A stretch of DNA of 64,000 nucleotides, taken from positions 12,836,001 to 12,900,000 of the forward strand of contig NC_079879.1 in NCBI RefSeq assembly GCF_029227915.1, given 5' to 3'. The notes below the pieces were generated by a model. That model saw only the letters and a list, made by a program, of their open reading frames with translations. It was not told where the DNA came from and made no database searches. Shown piece by piece: positions 11,053 through 25,920 of the stretch. How positions within the stretch are numbered: position 1 is the stretch's first letter; every line of letters begins with the position of its first letter. This DNA is from Hydractinia symbiolongicarpus. Lineage: Eukaryota > Cnidaria > Hydrozoa > Anthoathecata > Hydractiniidae. The translations under genes and the position numbers were made by a program.

Positions 11053-11340
11053 ATGTGTTGCGTATACATGTCAGTTTTTCCGTGCGCGTATGTGGGCATG
11101 CCCGCTTCTGGCTTCCACCGGGCATAGTTATAACTGTATAAATAGGCTGTCTTTTTTTGATGGCCGTTAATTGTTGCCGTCACAACTGGAGTTGTGGCTT
11201 TAAAAGTGTGTACTGCTAATGTTAAAATTAGTAAAGAAAGAAGGTCTTATGTTAGTGGCCAATGTTAAAGTTTGTTTAACTTAAAAGTCTTTAAGTTTGA
11301 ATTTAAGATTACGTATACAACTTACAGTTTACTTACTGTT
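11053..11340 (+). promoter_or_regulatory. Possible LTR fragment with a TATA box
   Basis: Beginning TGTTGCGTATAC at about 11053, it includes a GC-richer block and a TATAAATA box at 11137-11144, as LTR promoters do. It lies upstream of a BEL/Pao-like gag scrap. No second LTR copy or primer-binding site is visible, so this is tentative. Confidence 0.25.
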
Positions 11341-11378
11341 ACGGATGTTAATGTGACTTATCCGCTCTGTGTCTGCCC

Positions 11379-11615
11379 TTGCACCAGTTTTCTGTGAAAG
11401 ACACGTCGTCGTTTACTGTTACGGATGCATTTGAACATCGCCCAAAACATCTGAAGCTTGCAGATTTCAAGGAATTCCTCAAATTTGTAGATCAGGAAAC
11501 CAAGTTTGCCAATGATCCCATGTATTCCAGTCGTGTAAAAATAAACCAAGACAAGATGAGAGAAACGGCAGAAAGGTTCATACCCATTAGCAGTTTTGGT
11601 TTTTCCGCGGGGTGA
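11379..11615 (+). pseudogene. BEL/Pao-like retrotransposon gag fragment
   Basis: A 78-residue frame contains KLADFKEFLKFVDQETKFAN followed by a short basic stretch. This resembles the helical block in BEL/Pao-type Gag proteins that precedes the zinc knuckles (pattern: L-x-D-F-x-x-F-V-x-x-E-x-x-x-A-x-D-P). The frame ends at 11615 with no zinc knuckle, protease or polymerase following. It is an old fragment, and the identification rests on motif resemblance only. Confidence 0.4.
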
Positions 11616-14600
11616 TTTTTTTATTTTATTTACTTCTTTTTATATACATATTTTCGTTAATTTTAGTTTTGCCGTGAGTTTGATTTGTTTTGCCGCGAGT
11701 TATTTTAACTTGTTGTTGGTTTCTAATTTTTGCCGTGGACCGTAAAAAATGTTATCTAGGTGAAAACACAGGATTGTTTGAAAAATGCATTATTTATAGT
11801 TAGAGGCTTACTAAAGCTGGTGGCATAATTAGAGGGATGTTTTTTAAACTGGATTGTTTTGAATATCAATTATGACATCTAAGATATCGAGATACAATAT
11901 TCGAATTTGTGTAATGTAAGAAGTTCTGCACATATAGCTAGCTATTTATCACGTCATTTACGTTCAAAGATAATCTTAGAAAGATTATTTCAACTTATAG
12001 TGGAATTGCCAGTGTTTTTTAAATATTATTGTATTTGCGCGCCCCTCGGAGTAGGTAAAAGCATGACCATATGGAATAAGGTAGCTAATGAAACTTATAA
12101 GATCCATAAAGTACTAAAATTTAATTTATTTTTAACTATATTCTTTTCTTCACAAATGTTTAGCGATTACTTTTTTTATAAAAGATTTTCTATGGTTACT
12201 GTAGCAGTTGGTTATATTTTCTAACTTTTGAAGGAAGCGCCTATCCACCGTTTCACAGAATCCTGTCTATTGGGTACTATTTAAGGAGCTGAATTGATTT
12301 GCCTGGTCTTTTGAGCACCTAACTGAAATATTCAAGGCGAATGCTCATACCGATCCGGGTTTTTTGTATTGATTATTACTTTAGTCATATTTGTATCTAG
12401 CTGCGGATATAATAAGTAAATATTGCATCCCTGCTCGTTGGATATCAAGATGAGATTCCAGGTAAGTAATATTTCACGAGATGCAGCCGATTATATCATT
12501 TTCGTATTAGTGAAAAGCCGCTTTTAATCCGATATCCTGAGCCTGGCCTATTTTATGACGGTTTTTAAAAATATCAGGACCATTCGGCATAGTTTAGCTT
12601 ATGCCCTATATAAAAGGTTTTAAAGGTTCAAGCGTTGTGTGTAAATGTTTGATCTTAAATCATTTCATGACGGTCTTTAAAAAGTCCATGAGTCATGTGT
12701 TGGGCCTGCAGTATCTTGTGATGGGTGCTACCGGCTCACCACAGTGTAAGATAAATGCCTAAAATTCACTGTTTTATGTTTAGTCTTCGACAAGTAAAGG
12801 TAGATTTTGTTACCATCAGGATTCATGTGATGGTAAAAGAACAAATTCTATCCCTGAACTAACCATGGACATAAATTACAGAATTATTTAATATTTAACT
12901 GAATACTTTTGGTGTTTGTTTCTTCTTCGTTCTCGTTCTCTTCTAACTTTGCGGGCACAGACAGACGGAAGTAGCGTATTAGTATATCAGACTAGTAGTT
13001 AGGCCGAGAAAAATGCAGAGAATCATTCAACTATATCGCGTTTGCTATTTCAACGATAAGAGTTTGTGCATTTATAACACTACGTTAGCCTGCCCGACAG
13101 AAATAGGGTCTTACTGATATAGGACTTGGTGACCCGACGTTGAATGGCAGGTTAAGCGCTTAAGTAGAGGTATACAGGGTGTCACAAAACCAGTAGAGTG
13201 ATTACGGCGATTAATCACTTCGAATGTAATATGTTTTAAAAAAGGCTTCTTACAACTTTTGCTGAAAAAAAATTCAAAGACTATAACCTGTCGTTACTCA
13301 TACTGGCGAAAACAGCCGCTCTCTTTTTTTGTTTTGCCTATCTTTTTGCGTGAAAGTTAAAAAATTTAATCGTGGCTGACGCCGGATTAAACGCTTGCTC
13401 CAGGCAAACCAGGTAACAAATACATGTGGAGCGCTTACAGGACTGCACTCTTAGAGGTGTAATGTCCTTTGAGACAAAAGATTCTCTTAACTTCCATTTA
13501 AATAAAAACATAGACAAAAACCTATAGTTAACACGGCTAGCTAAAACAGTTTACGCAGAAAAAATTATTTTGCGAAATAAATTTTTGAAAAAACATTTTT
13601 TAAAAAAAAATCTTTAAAAGTCTTCTTTGCTATGATTCTTGGCTTACTGAGTATTATATTTATCTATTAAACACCTGCAGACAAATATTTAGGTACCATG
13701 CTTTTCAAAGCCTTGAATATTGTTGATAACTTGAAAGCAACCTCGTGCCCAGGGTTTCTTGGCTTTTTGACATCGAGGCCGTGGGCGAAGCCGTCAGGTA
13801 AGCGGTGGCGGCTTTGACATCGAACTAGGGTATGCTAAAAACTACACTTCAAATTTCTATGAAATCTATAATCAGGAAAACATAATAACTTCTTGTTAGG
13901 ATTAATCTTAGAATTTGAAACTCACAACACAACTTTATATTATCAAGAGAAATCGTTTTGTGAAGTTTATACACGTAATTTACCCAATTTCTTAATATTT
14001 TTGTAATGCACCCGGAAATCGGGAAAAATTTTTGGGCGATTTTATGCAATTTTTTATGCAAATTGTGTAAAAAGCGGATAATATGTTTAATATTTTTTAT
14101 TTGGCTGCAAAAACAGAATGCTAAAGTTCGCTCTAAGACTCAAGCTATTGAATTTTAGGCAGATAGTAATATTTTTGACAAGTTTCACGCTTCTGATGAC
14201 GTCACAGAAAAAGTGCTGAAATGAGCAAATATTTATTGCTGTCATTTTTTACTTTCATGATGTCCTATAAGTGTGCTAAGTTTGATTCATTAACGCCCAT
14301 AATATCGTAAAGCCGTTCGCTAAACAAATCATGCTCATAAATAGCCGTGTGGATAAAATTATCCTCAAAAATATATTTTGAAAATGAAAATAATGCCTTG
14401 ATAGACGTGTTATATGTGAAATCAAAATTGTTATATTTAAAACTCTAAGAAATCGATTTAACGGAAAAGTAATTTGACCCGGTAGAACGTAAAAATGATC
14501 TCCCTAAATAACATGTCTAAAGTTCGCCTTGACCCGGTTGATTTCTGATTTATTCTATATTCCATATTAATATTACTTGCGCCAAAATGGTATCCAAAGT

Positions 14601-17600
14601 CGCAAAAATGCACAAAGTATATTTTTCATATAGACACGACTGCCAGAAAAGCCTAGAGAGTCAAAGACAGGGTATATTTCCTGATGTTCTACTTCCGTTC
14701 TTTCGTACAAGCATACACACCTCACATCAACAAGGAAAAAGTCGGAAAAAGTCGGAAAAGGTTGGAAAAAAAGGCAACAATTTTGTTTTAGTGATTAATA
14801 TTTTTTACCGACCAATCATTTTGCCAACTTTTTTTGAGACTAAGCTTTTGTTTTTTGTTCTTCCATTTTTAGTGTAATAAGAAATAAAATGGCCTAAAAA
14901 TAAGAGGTTCAAAAGATATAAAATGTTCAGTAAAAAGTGCCTAAGCTGTATACAAAAGCCTTTTTTTCCCGCAAAAAAATATTTAACAATTTTTTTCATA
15001 TATCTCGTTTTTACGAATGAGGTATTTTAATTTAACTTATGCCTAGTCATGTTGCTAAGTGTCAAATAAATCATTATCGTTCCCAGATCTCTTAGAAAAT
15101 TTAAGATTGGTAAGATACTCTTCGTAAACACAACAAAGAGTGCATTTGAAAACAACAACTCATGTCAAAGTAAAACGGAAGTAACTAACGAGTGAACACT
15201 TAACAATTGCTTCCTTGCCATTTCAAAAATATAAAGAAACATTTTTAAAATATCTGTTTTATCTAATTAATACAAATTATTTCTAATTAATCAATGGGAT
15301 ATCTTTATACACAATAGTCACATATGTGGAGAGGAATTCTAAGACGGAAAAATTTCTGTCGAGAAGAAGTCATTAAGAGTAGCGACGATTGATTCTTGAC
15401 AAAGTGTCGTAAACAGAATCAAAACACTCTTTTTGTTGTGGAAATCAAATTATGACATCATCACTTCATATTAAAGATTTTTAAAACTCTTTTTTGTTGT
15501 GTTTTTAAACCTATTTCTTTCATTGACTGTGAAAATATTTGAGATTGCGATTATATTACGAACAGATTTTCTTTCAGGTTTTTAGGAGGGAACACGCATT
15601 GTTAGTTAGTCTTATGTCATTTAGTTCTGATGTGATTCCCTAAAGTTACCTAACAAAATAGATATTATATGATTCCTATTTCAATTTTTCATTATTCTTT
15701 CCCTAGTTTTTAGTACTAACTTTTCCTCGCGCGTTCATCTTAAAACATTTTGGCAAGGCCGTATATTAATAATATTTCCATAGCAACCATCTATTCAAGA
15801 GGCATGTTTAGATATCGGTCTGTTGATTTTCTGTCGCGCCAATGTTACTGTTGAGTTGGTGTATATGCACGCCAAGAGTTTGTTGTATTAAAAGTTTTCA
15901 ATATGTTAACGTGTTACATATAAAAATTAATGGAAAAGCGGTTAACACTTTCGCGATAGCTGAAGGAGAAGGAACTTAGCAACTGTAACAACAATAACAA
16001 CAACAAACAATAACAACAAATAAACAACCTCGCAAATTATCTTTAGTAAAATTGCAAAAAACCTTGAAAAGTTTTCGCTGACTCCCTTGACTTTTAAATG
16101 ATTTTTAAAACAATTTCAGACCTTACTTCAAAAAATGCAATCCTAGTACAAAAAAATCAATGCTGCTTCAGGTTGAGATAACGGTATTTCATCTTGTAAA
16201 ATCTTGTGTAAAAATTAAAGAGAAACTTGGTTGCAAAAATAACAACAACTTGATAATGGACAGCATCCAATCTCCATTGACGACATACTGTTCCCTTTTT
16301 GAATTATCTAGCCGCATACTTTCGTTTACGACGTAATGTATCTAAGAGGTTCGTAAACATTTTTTGAAACTTGAAAGGTTTTGTGGTACCGGAAAAAGCT
16401 GGAAGATATGTCTGTATGTTTAGCATTGGACCTGATGCTAGCTGCAGACCGTCCACGTGAGCTTGATCTAACATTCCCAGCATTTATCACTGCAAGAAAG
16501 AAGAAGCCGATGATCGCAAATGTAAAAATAATTGTTTCTTGATGATTAAACTAATCAAGTATCAATTAAATCAGTCATCAGGCACATGCAGTAGGTAACG
16601 CAGGCACATCAGTAGGAAGACAAAACACTTCATATTGGCACCGATAAATTTTGAATCGTTTAAATCTATGTTACCAAGGAATGGTAATTATTATCAAAGG
16701 TTGAGCGAGGCGTAATTAAAACCGTTATTGACACGTGGATGTGTATTCTCGTTTTGAATATAGCCCACGTTACTAATTTAGTTCATGTGATCACCTAAAT
16801 TACATGTTGAGTTAGGTAATTTCATTTTCACTGTTGCAACATTTGCACATTAATAAAAATTTAGCTGCACTTATGTTGGTTGGACGTTGATGTTGTTGTC
16901 AAAGTTTTGGTTATCCTTATTTTTAGTTGCTGTTTTATTTTTTGTTATTGTTTCTTCTTTATCTTTTCGCAATGTTTTCATTCTGATTTAGTTAAAGGAG
17001 ATCGTAATTCGATAATTAACTGAAGTTCAGTTCCTGGGGCATTGTATTAGAATGCATGTCCCATACGTTGTTTCCTTTGACACTTTTCGCTTTGTAAAGA
17101 AAAACACATTAATTGTTGAATGAAATACTTTGCATTAACATTTGTATTATACATAAATGTTATATTTAATAATTACAGAAATCGATATTAAAAACTTGCA
17201 GTTTTATAATAGTTACGTTGCTTTGGATAAAGTTCATGTTGAATGCTTTTACTGTTTGTTTGTTTGTTTTGTTTGTTTTGGACCAAAATAAATTCACCTT
17301 CAAAGCACTATCCTGTCATAGGACATTCACCGTCACAATAGCTGACAATACTTAATTCATGTAAGCGTTCACATATGACTTTTGATACATAGACACGCCT
17401 GAATCTTCAACTTGATTGATAACAAACTCTATTAGTTCATAGGACTTTTTAATGCATTTTCCGTCATATATATATAGCATAATTCGTGCTGTCTTGTGAG
17501 GAGATGCCTTTAGCTGTGTATTTCACGTCATAAGAGGAAGGAACTTACACGCTATTAGAGTGAAAAGGAAACGGACTTAGAATTCAAAGAATACTGGGAA

Positions 17601-20600
17601 GATATAATACAAGAAAAAGTATAACTACTAAAATTAGAGATGTACGCGTTGTAAATCATTTTTTTACATCCTATATAAACTCTTGTTGTGTTAAAAAATT
17701 TTAGTTGAGTGAAAAGTAGGATTGAGTTAACGAAGACAAGAAGTATTACTGGTTTCTGTCTATGGAAGGAATAGCTTTTTTTTATAATCGTTAATATGTG
17801 GCTACGGGGAAAAACACAACTACTGACAAGTTTGATATTGTTTTTGATCGTCAGGTATGTTTGGATTTTTATTTCTACTCGTTTTTTAACCCTCAACACG
17901 CGCTGTGGTTAGAGCGTTTGTGTTTACCTTGGATGGTATACATGCACTTTTTAACAAGGAACGTCTGTGCAAAATCAAGTGTGTTATTATTTCGCTGTTT
18001 TATTTATCTACTGTTATCACTGGGGACCATGTTAATAATAGTTGACTTCCTAATTATGTAAGGAATATCTACACGAAATATGTACGGCTGCCGAAAAGCA
18101 GGTAAAATGAGGGAGCTTATATTCATTTTATAAAGATGCTTTAGACAGGCTTGATCCCAGGTATGAAAGGAACTGGAGGACAGGGTATTTTAAAAAAAAT
18201 TAATTGCGCATAAGTGGACGTTTCCACAGGCCTTACAGCTAGTCTGTTGTATCTATTTATGCATTTACTTAATGTCTGCTACTGTGCAAGTCATTGTTTA
18301 TGAAACTTGTTTTCTTCCTTCTATGATAGTAATAAACTTGTTTTTTTGGACTAATTTTTTTTTCTTTCCGCAATTAACTTCTCATTAGCTTTATTTTCCG
18401 TTTTATTCAATGTTAGATGATATATCGGTCAGCAAAAATTAAATTAATGATAAAAGCGTAATCGCTTTAATTGTTCGTGGTAACGAGATGCATGCGCTTG
18501 TACTTAAAAACTAATTAATACGAACCTAAAATGTTTTCAAAGTGTTGATTGACAGGTTGTATGATTGACAACTGCTTGTCTGACATTTCCACATTTTATG
18601 TTTTTGTATAATAAGAGTTGTAATAGCGTTGGTTTAAAAATCATAAAGTGGTGTAATTGATATAAAAGATAAAAACATATGTATATTGAAAGAGACAATT
18701 ACAAAAAAAGGAATCCTTTTAAGATAGAAACATTAAACTTGACTATGATTTTTTTTATGTCTTAAGCCTTGTTTACGCTGATAGACTTAGTGTTAACAAC
18801 ATTAATTAACCCTGAGAAATACCCATCCGTTTTTTGATAAGACTTTTTTTAGCCAAAAAAATAATTAACTTTCTAAAATATGAGTTGCAATTGGTGACTA
18901 AGGAAAAGACCTGATGGCTCACGTGTGATACTGTTGGGTATCCCGACTCATCCTTATTGTATAACATGGGAGCACGTTTCAACCTACTCTTTGGTACTGT
19001 AAGATTGCCTTGCCAGATTTTTGACCGTTGATCTACGTGATCCGTCATCAAAAAGTTAAACGATTAATACAAGATTTAAAGCATACATGACCATGACATC
19101 AACGCCTTTAACCCGCATAGCCCTCGATAGCGCAAATAGCTTAAAAAGGCATAAAAATTTTTACCATTTACTGACGCCTTGGCGCGGGTCACACCTGTAC
19201 CGCCTTTCAATATATCATTGTTCGTGTACTTCAATTTCCATGGCGCAGTGTTTGATGGAAAGAAAATTGGAAATAACATGAAAAGTCCACGCTTTGACTC
19301 TTGCCGGCGTTTTAAGAACCTAAAGAATAACTAATTTTCGTTCACGTTTTTTAAATAAACACATCTCTCGTTTTTATTGTTACTATGGAGCGGGGTTTTT
19401 GTAAGAACAAAATATGTACATGGTTCTAGAAGTCCAAAACTTGAGAACATGGTAAGACTTTAAGGCCTTCTCAATACCAAGACGTACTGAAATACTCCTT
19501 TAAACTTTAAAAATTACAAAAGTGGAAAATTAAGAATAATTTACGAGTATTTGGAGGCTTCAAATTCAAAAAGTTAAGAACATTAAGAGAAACTATTCAA
19601 GTTGAGTGTTGTATGAAAAGCCAATATACATTTTTCGTGCCAAGAAACTTGTTGCACTGATAATTAAGTCTAGGTACGTGTCTGTTAAAGACACTGACAA
19701 ATGATGCTTGTGACTGTACAAAAAAAAAACACGAATTAAAATCGCATTACTCGAAAAAAAAGAGGAAATGTTCATGGTCATTAGGACATTCCACTCAAAA
19801 CGATTAAATTTATACACGGCAAGAAATTTTTTTTTTTAGTTTGAATCTGATCTATCCACCGCAAGAATTAATTACATTTCAAATTAAAATTCACATTCTT
19901 TTATGCTTATCATTCTCGTTCCCAGTGTTTATCAGCAAGTTGAAATTAGAGAACTGGAAACGAAATGAATATCCTATCGCTGGTTTAAAGCCTTAATGGT
20001 ACTATACAAAGAAACAAAATAATTTCGCAGGTATAATTTTCTGGGACGCAAAATTTTTCGGATAGTTATGAAATAAAAAGTATTATAGAGTAGTTAATTT
20101 AGCAGAAAAAAAATTTCATAACCATGATCTTCTGATTTGTGCATGTCCTAGCCTAGTTGTGCCACATTTGACCGTTTCTACAACAGTCACGGGTGATTAA
20201 AACCATTCGCTAAAACATCAGAGAAAAAACGAGTTCACTGATAATGAAAACACGTTTATGAAGATCAATAGAAATAACCAATCAAAAATCACTAATTTGT
20301 TTACGACCGGACATTATTCTCCACATTATTCTTCCGTTATCCTGGTGGTAAGAAGATTCAAACTCAAATTCAGTCTTCTGGCTATTTACTGAGTTGGTTA
20401 AAGGAATTTTTTATAAGTAGAAGGAATTTTCTTTTGTAGTGTAAATAAATTGACTTTTTTTGATTTCTACTAGTTTTCTTGAGTGCTATTTTGAAAGATG
20501 AACTTAATGTGGCGACTTTGGCTGCAATCCAGCAAAAAACGCGATAATTGGCCGATTATGTATACACTGTAAATTTGGACAACAGGGCTTAGTTGAATGC

Positions 20601-21224
20601 GGTCGGGACTTTATTTATTTATTTTACTATTTTTGTTGTTGCTATTTCTATGACAATATTTTTTTGATTATACTGACTAATAAAACCCAACAAAAACAAC
20701 AACATAAACTATCCAAAGTCGTTACAACTTGTATTTTTAAACTTTTCGGAAGTTCACAAAAATAAAATCGTGTTGTTTTTTAACCTCGATATCACGTTGT
20801 GAATACAACTACAAGACATAAATGTCAAGCTGCCACTTCTCCTTAAACAACAATTTCCTGTCTATAAATAAATCAAATACAAACTCAACCTTCCTTTTTG
20901 ACATTTGGGCAGGCGATAGGTGTCGATTTCACGTTGTAAATGAGCTTTTTAAGCGATTTAAATAGAGCGTATTGGTTTTTGTTTGACCTTGAATATCCTT
21001 GAGTACATCCTGACAAATCAGAAAGGAAGAAAACGGACTTAACAGAGCTTCCATGTTGTTGATTTTACACCACCTACCAAGTATTATAAAATGGAAAGAA
21101 TGCTTGAACAAAAAATCCACCCAAGGGATTCTTCATATTGAATTTTTTTTTTAACAAACTATGGAACTGAGACTGACCAGTAACTAGAATATAAATCCTT
21201 TAGGATGAAAATTTAAGTTTCTTC
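11616..21224. other. Long intergenic region with no recognisable gene
   Basis: Nearly 10 kb of AT-rich sequence. Open frames are short and carry no family motif. Simple repeats occur at 15985-16025 (AAC-rich) and 17255-17280 (TTTG). A phrase TACAGGGTGTCACAAAA near 13170 looks like a transposon end, but no partner was found. Confidence 0.45.

Positions 21225-21276
<52 letters not shown>
21225..21276 (+). repeat. (TTA)n microsatellite
   Basis: About 17 uninterrupted TTA copies. No LINE coding sequence was recognised beside it. Confidence 0.95.
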
Positions 21277-21278
<2 letters not shown>

Positions 21279-24200
21279 GGCCAAAAAAATAAAGAAACAA
21301 CCTTGATGGAAAGACAAATTTCTTGTCCAGCTGATAACACTAAAAAAATATTGTAACAGGAACCGGGATAAAAAAGTTGGAACCAATCACCATTATTTGC
21401 GTATATGTGATTTTTTTTTTAAAAAAAGAAATTTTAGATTCTTTCGATTTTGCGGTCAAACTACTGGAGCTATAGTAGTTTTTGTGTTCTACGGAAAATA
21501 ATAGCTATGTCCAGAATTAATTAAGAAAGTGCTAAAAAAATATAACAAGTACAATACCATTTTGAGCATCTTTTATCTATTTTCGTCAATTTATCAATAC
21601 CTCCATAAAAAAATTTGTATTGCCACAAAACTTGACAATGGTGGTTGTTAGAACATTGGGGGGAATGTTAGTATGAAAAATTTTGCATGACGTCACTCAG
21701 CCCAAAATGACGTCATCATGTTTTTTTGAGCCTAGAAAAGACTAAAATGATGAAACATAAATTTGGGGATGACAAAACCGTTTGCAACCGTTTTAAATGT
21801 GTAAAACCTACCTGATAGAAGCATGAAAAGGCTAAAGTATGGCTTCTCAGGTCCCCTCCTAAGCTCAAAGAGGGTTAAAAAGTGTTGGGCGGAATCTTCG
21901 GAAAAATTGTTTTTAACTTTGCAATTGGGAAACTTTATTCCATTGGTTACAAATAGAACTGCGCATAAAAAAATTAAATGAGCAGAAACTTTACCAACCA
22001 TAAGTGTTTAAAGGTTTTCACCAGGCCACATATTCCCCAATCAAAGTGATTTCAAGCATAGTAATTGGCTGAGCAGCATTTTCGTGTATATATCATTTCT
22101 GTTTCTTGTTCATCACGATAGAATTTTTTTTAGAAAGTTTTTTAGTTGAGCGATTACTGTTCTTTCACAACATTCGTAGCTTTGCAGGACTCTAGTTGAT
22201 AGTAGTACTAATAGGAACTAAAGAGGTTATCCTGGGTAAATAGTTTTAATAATAATAATTGTTTCTTTTATTTCTTCTAATTTCATGTAAACTTTAGCAC
22301 ATATGTTCCACATTAATGGAAAACGTTGTTTGTTACGCTTTTTTCAATGGTTTGTTAAGGAAAAATACAAAAAAAGCCTTTCTGCCAGAGACAATACGTG
22401 GGACGGTCTAGCCTAAAAGACCCCTGTCTGTTACAAAGTACATCGCGACGGCGAAAGGTCAGTCAGAGCATACTTAAGCTAGCCACAAATTGATTAAATT
22501 TTGACCAGTTCAAATTAAATTATGGTTAGTACTTAAAATATTTTGGCAACCTGTGCCAATGTCTGGGAAGTTTGAAGTAATGAAATAAGCATTTTTGAAA
22601 ATAAGCTAATCACCCGTTACATTTACGCAAAAAGGCTTTTTACTAATTTTTGCAGGAAATATTTTTAAAACCGCGAAATTTTTACATGTCCTGATTAAAT
22701 ATCTAATTTTCTTTTAAAAAACGATGCATTTTGTTTTGGTCGTTAAAAAAGGAAGAAACGTCAAATCAAATATCTTTCTATTGACGAAGATTTTTTACGA
22801 TCTAAATCACCCACGCATAAAAAGTCTCATCAATTTGACATCGTTAACCCACAGCATTGATCAACCCGCTAATACTCATTTTTTTCTGATTTTTCATAGC
22901 TACTTTTTTTTGTTTTTTCTCACATAATTCAATCCCACTCTAATTGCATGTCATCTAATGTTTCTGTATCAGCACGAAAAGTAAATTTAGCCTTGGTTAG
23001 TATCCGTTTTATTTTAAACGCAGGAACAGTTTTTCAAGTGTTATTTAGGATTTTTACTTTACAGAAAACACACCTGAAGTCACGGGTTTCTTTCTCCACA
23101 CATTACTGGTAAATCCTTATTATTATTTCAGACTGTAGACAACAGACAATTCTTATATTTTTGGCACTGCAAACAATTATTCTTTCACATGTTATAAACT
23201 TGTTAATCAAAGCTATTTAGTTTTTGATTTGCTAATCTCAATCAATCAAATCGTCTGGCTTTCTTTTTTTTATTGTCCATAATCGGACCATCTTTTTTTT
23301 CAGACATTAAAATGTAATTACTTTAATTACTGGACAAGATCGAATAATTCTGCAACCTAAAACTTTCCTTGTTAGGATATGATTTTTAAAAACTCTATAG
23401 ATTGAACACAGCTTTTCAGCATTTACTGAAATAACCAAATCTTTAGAGCGCGCGAGCTCGTATGAGTTAGGGAGAGGAAGAAGCGTAAGGGAAAAGGGGT
23501 AAGGGGTGAGGTTTAAGAAATAATGGGTGAGGGATGAGGGATGAGAGATAAAGAACGAGAGTATCTGTAAGTCGAAATTTTTAATAAATACCCATGATCT
23601 CAATATTAAGAGACATCACTATTGACGTCTACTTTTATGCTCCCCCTCCCGTTATAACCACGAAGCTACTGACAATTCTGCTGAGTGTATTTTTCGAAAC
23701 GGATACCTGCTAATTTCTTCCCGGTGTATGATTCAATTTCTCAGTAAGAAGGTTCGGGTGGGTAGCAAGACATACCTTGTGTTCTTTTTGCGTCAATGTC
23801 GCGTTAATGCATCCGCAATTTTAGGCATGACTAACTTTCTTGTTGCATAAGCTCTTAAAAGTCTCATTTTCTAGGTATTGCATTGTATCAAAAATTTGTT
23901 GTGTCACTTAGGTTTATATTGAGATAAACTTTGCGTATGGTTTTAGCGCTATTCCAGAAATTTCTTTATTACATCCTTACCGCTCTTGATTGATGAAGGG
24001 AAACACTGTTGTATATATATATATATGTATTAATCTAGATATGATTTGATCAGTTAGATGAGGTAAACGATCCTAAAATAGCAGAGGAGTAATAGTATCG
24101 CGGAAAGATTTAAATGCCCCTTCAATTTTTTTCCATGGCTGCAAATTGATGCGGTGATAACGAGGAAAGAAGAATCGGGCAGAGATTTGAGGTCGGATAC

Positions 24201-25862
24201 GCATAAAAAAAATTTTTCATTTCGCAAAATTTAAAATTTAAAATTAATCATTTTTATTTTTGAATTAAATACACCTTTTCCTTATGGAAATTTTATGCTT
24301 AACTTTTTATCAATCCCCTTTTAAAAAAAATTGCGCGTAGTTCTTTCAGTAATACGTGAATACAAGTTCTTTAGACCCTAACAAGACATGATTTAAAATC
24401 ACGTATTCATTTTGGCACAAGTTTCTTCAACACTGTTAAGTTACTTTTTGTGGTTACAGTTTTGGAATGGAATACTTAGGAACTTTTCCTAATGAGGTTG
24501 AAGGTCGTATTGCCAGGGAGGAGCATTATCCCCTCTACAAATCACGATGACACGTTGACCTCCCTCTCTCTTCTCACCTTTACTCTACGTCATTTAAATT
24601 TCGTTTCCAAATCAAAAAAATTAGAAGGAAGATTTCCTAATATCTATACCATAGATCTGATTCACCATTCTAGCTCTTAAGGACGTCCGGTCGTTAATTA
24701 CACGTAGTATATGATACAAGTATCAATGTTTGAAGTGGAAACACACACATTACATATAGCTGGACTATACACAGACACACATCAAACAAAACTTTACATG
24801 ATGTGGAGAATTTTTTATTTATATATTGTCTACTTTGTTTGCAGGTCAACAACGTACACGATTCAGAGAAACAAAACACCTCCATCTCAAGTAAGTATCG
24901 TATTCCTTTTTTATTAATTGTTTCTTTCGATTTTTTTAATTGATTTATTGATATGTATTGTATTCTGTCTTATTTCTGATACAAACTTTATCAATGCAGC
25001 TCTTGACATTCAGACGTGACTTTCATCCGGTTCACGAATAAACTTTTTCCCACCTTTAGTTTAGAAAGCTTATAGAAAATATGCAGGGCTCAGCGTTTTT
25101 AATTTTTTTTGTGACACAGATTAATAACGTGATAAAGGGAGGGCTGAGAGTTAAAAAATGTATAATAAACTGATATTGGTTGTGTAACGCTATTGGTTAG
25201 TCATTCACACCTTGACACGATTGGTTGATGACGATATATAGGTATCAAAAATTGCGTAAAAAAATAAAACTGAATCAACCATGATTTTCACATATTGCGT
25301 TAAACATGGTAATATTAACTTATAAAAATTCGAACGTCTAATTCACCATTCGATAACTCAAACATTCGAATTCTGAAAATTGATAATTTTAACACTGGGA
25401 AAGCGTATACTGCATGTTCACCCCCCCATTCTTAAGAAACCATGATAATTATAACGAAATTTTCATTAAGCCAAATGAGATTCTGACTGTAATTTTTTCG
25501 TAATAAGATGCATTAGATTGTGGTTGTGTCTAAATGATAATACTCCTAAAATGCTTAATATACACGTTCGGAAAGAAAAATAACAAAGAAAAACTGCATT
25601 GTATAGAGTTTCGAAATGACCGACTCAAAAAAATGACACGGCGAGAAAGGAAGAGAAAATATGCAGTAAATAAAAAGCGATGTGTTTTTTTCAAAGGTGA
25701 AGGCTACGACATTGGGAAAAAATTACGACAAATTGTCTTTTGCCTATACAAATCCATTTCCCCTTCGTTTCAATCACCTTATACTTTCACACAGGATAAA
25801 AATTGTATTTTTGTACTCAATTATAAAACAAGACACGATCAGATCAATACTTACGAAAACAA
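21277..25862. other. Intergenic sequence upstream of the FGF gene
   Basis: No gene is recognised. It holds a purine-rich G-run stretch at 23463-23560, a short (TA)n at 24012-24026 and several TGACGTCA words (about 21690-21715). Open frames at 24711-24917 and 25534-25881 have no family resemblance. Confidence 0.4.
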
Positions 25863-25878
25863 CAGCTATTTCCGGCAG

Positions 25879-25920
25879 TGACGTCACTTAATTATGTCTT
25901 TAAGCTCATAAATATAATAA
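25879..25920 (+). promoter_or_regulatory. Candidate FGF core promoter: CRE palindrome and TATA-like box
   Basis: A perfect cAMP-response-element palindrome TGACGTCA lies at 25879-25886. A TATA-like ATAAATATAATAA lies at 25908-25920, about 45-55 bp before the start codon at 25963. That spacing leaves room for a short 5' UTR. TGACGTCA is also common in repeats elsewhere in this window, so the CRE may be incidental. Confidence 0.4.

Noticed and set aside
19076-19281. Overlapping open frames on both strands
   Set aside because: No domain, no splice context and low-complexity composition; chance overlap.
25534-25881. 115-codon plus-strand frame just upstream of FGF
   Set aside because: Lys/Arg-rich AT-driven composition with no family match; it runs into the putative FGF promoter.
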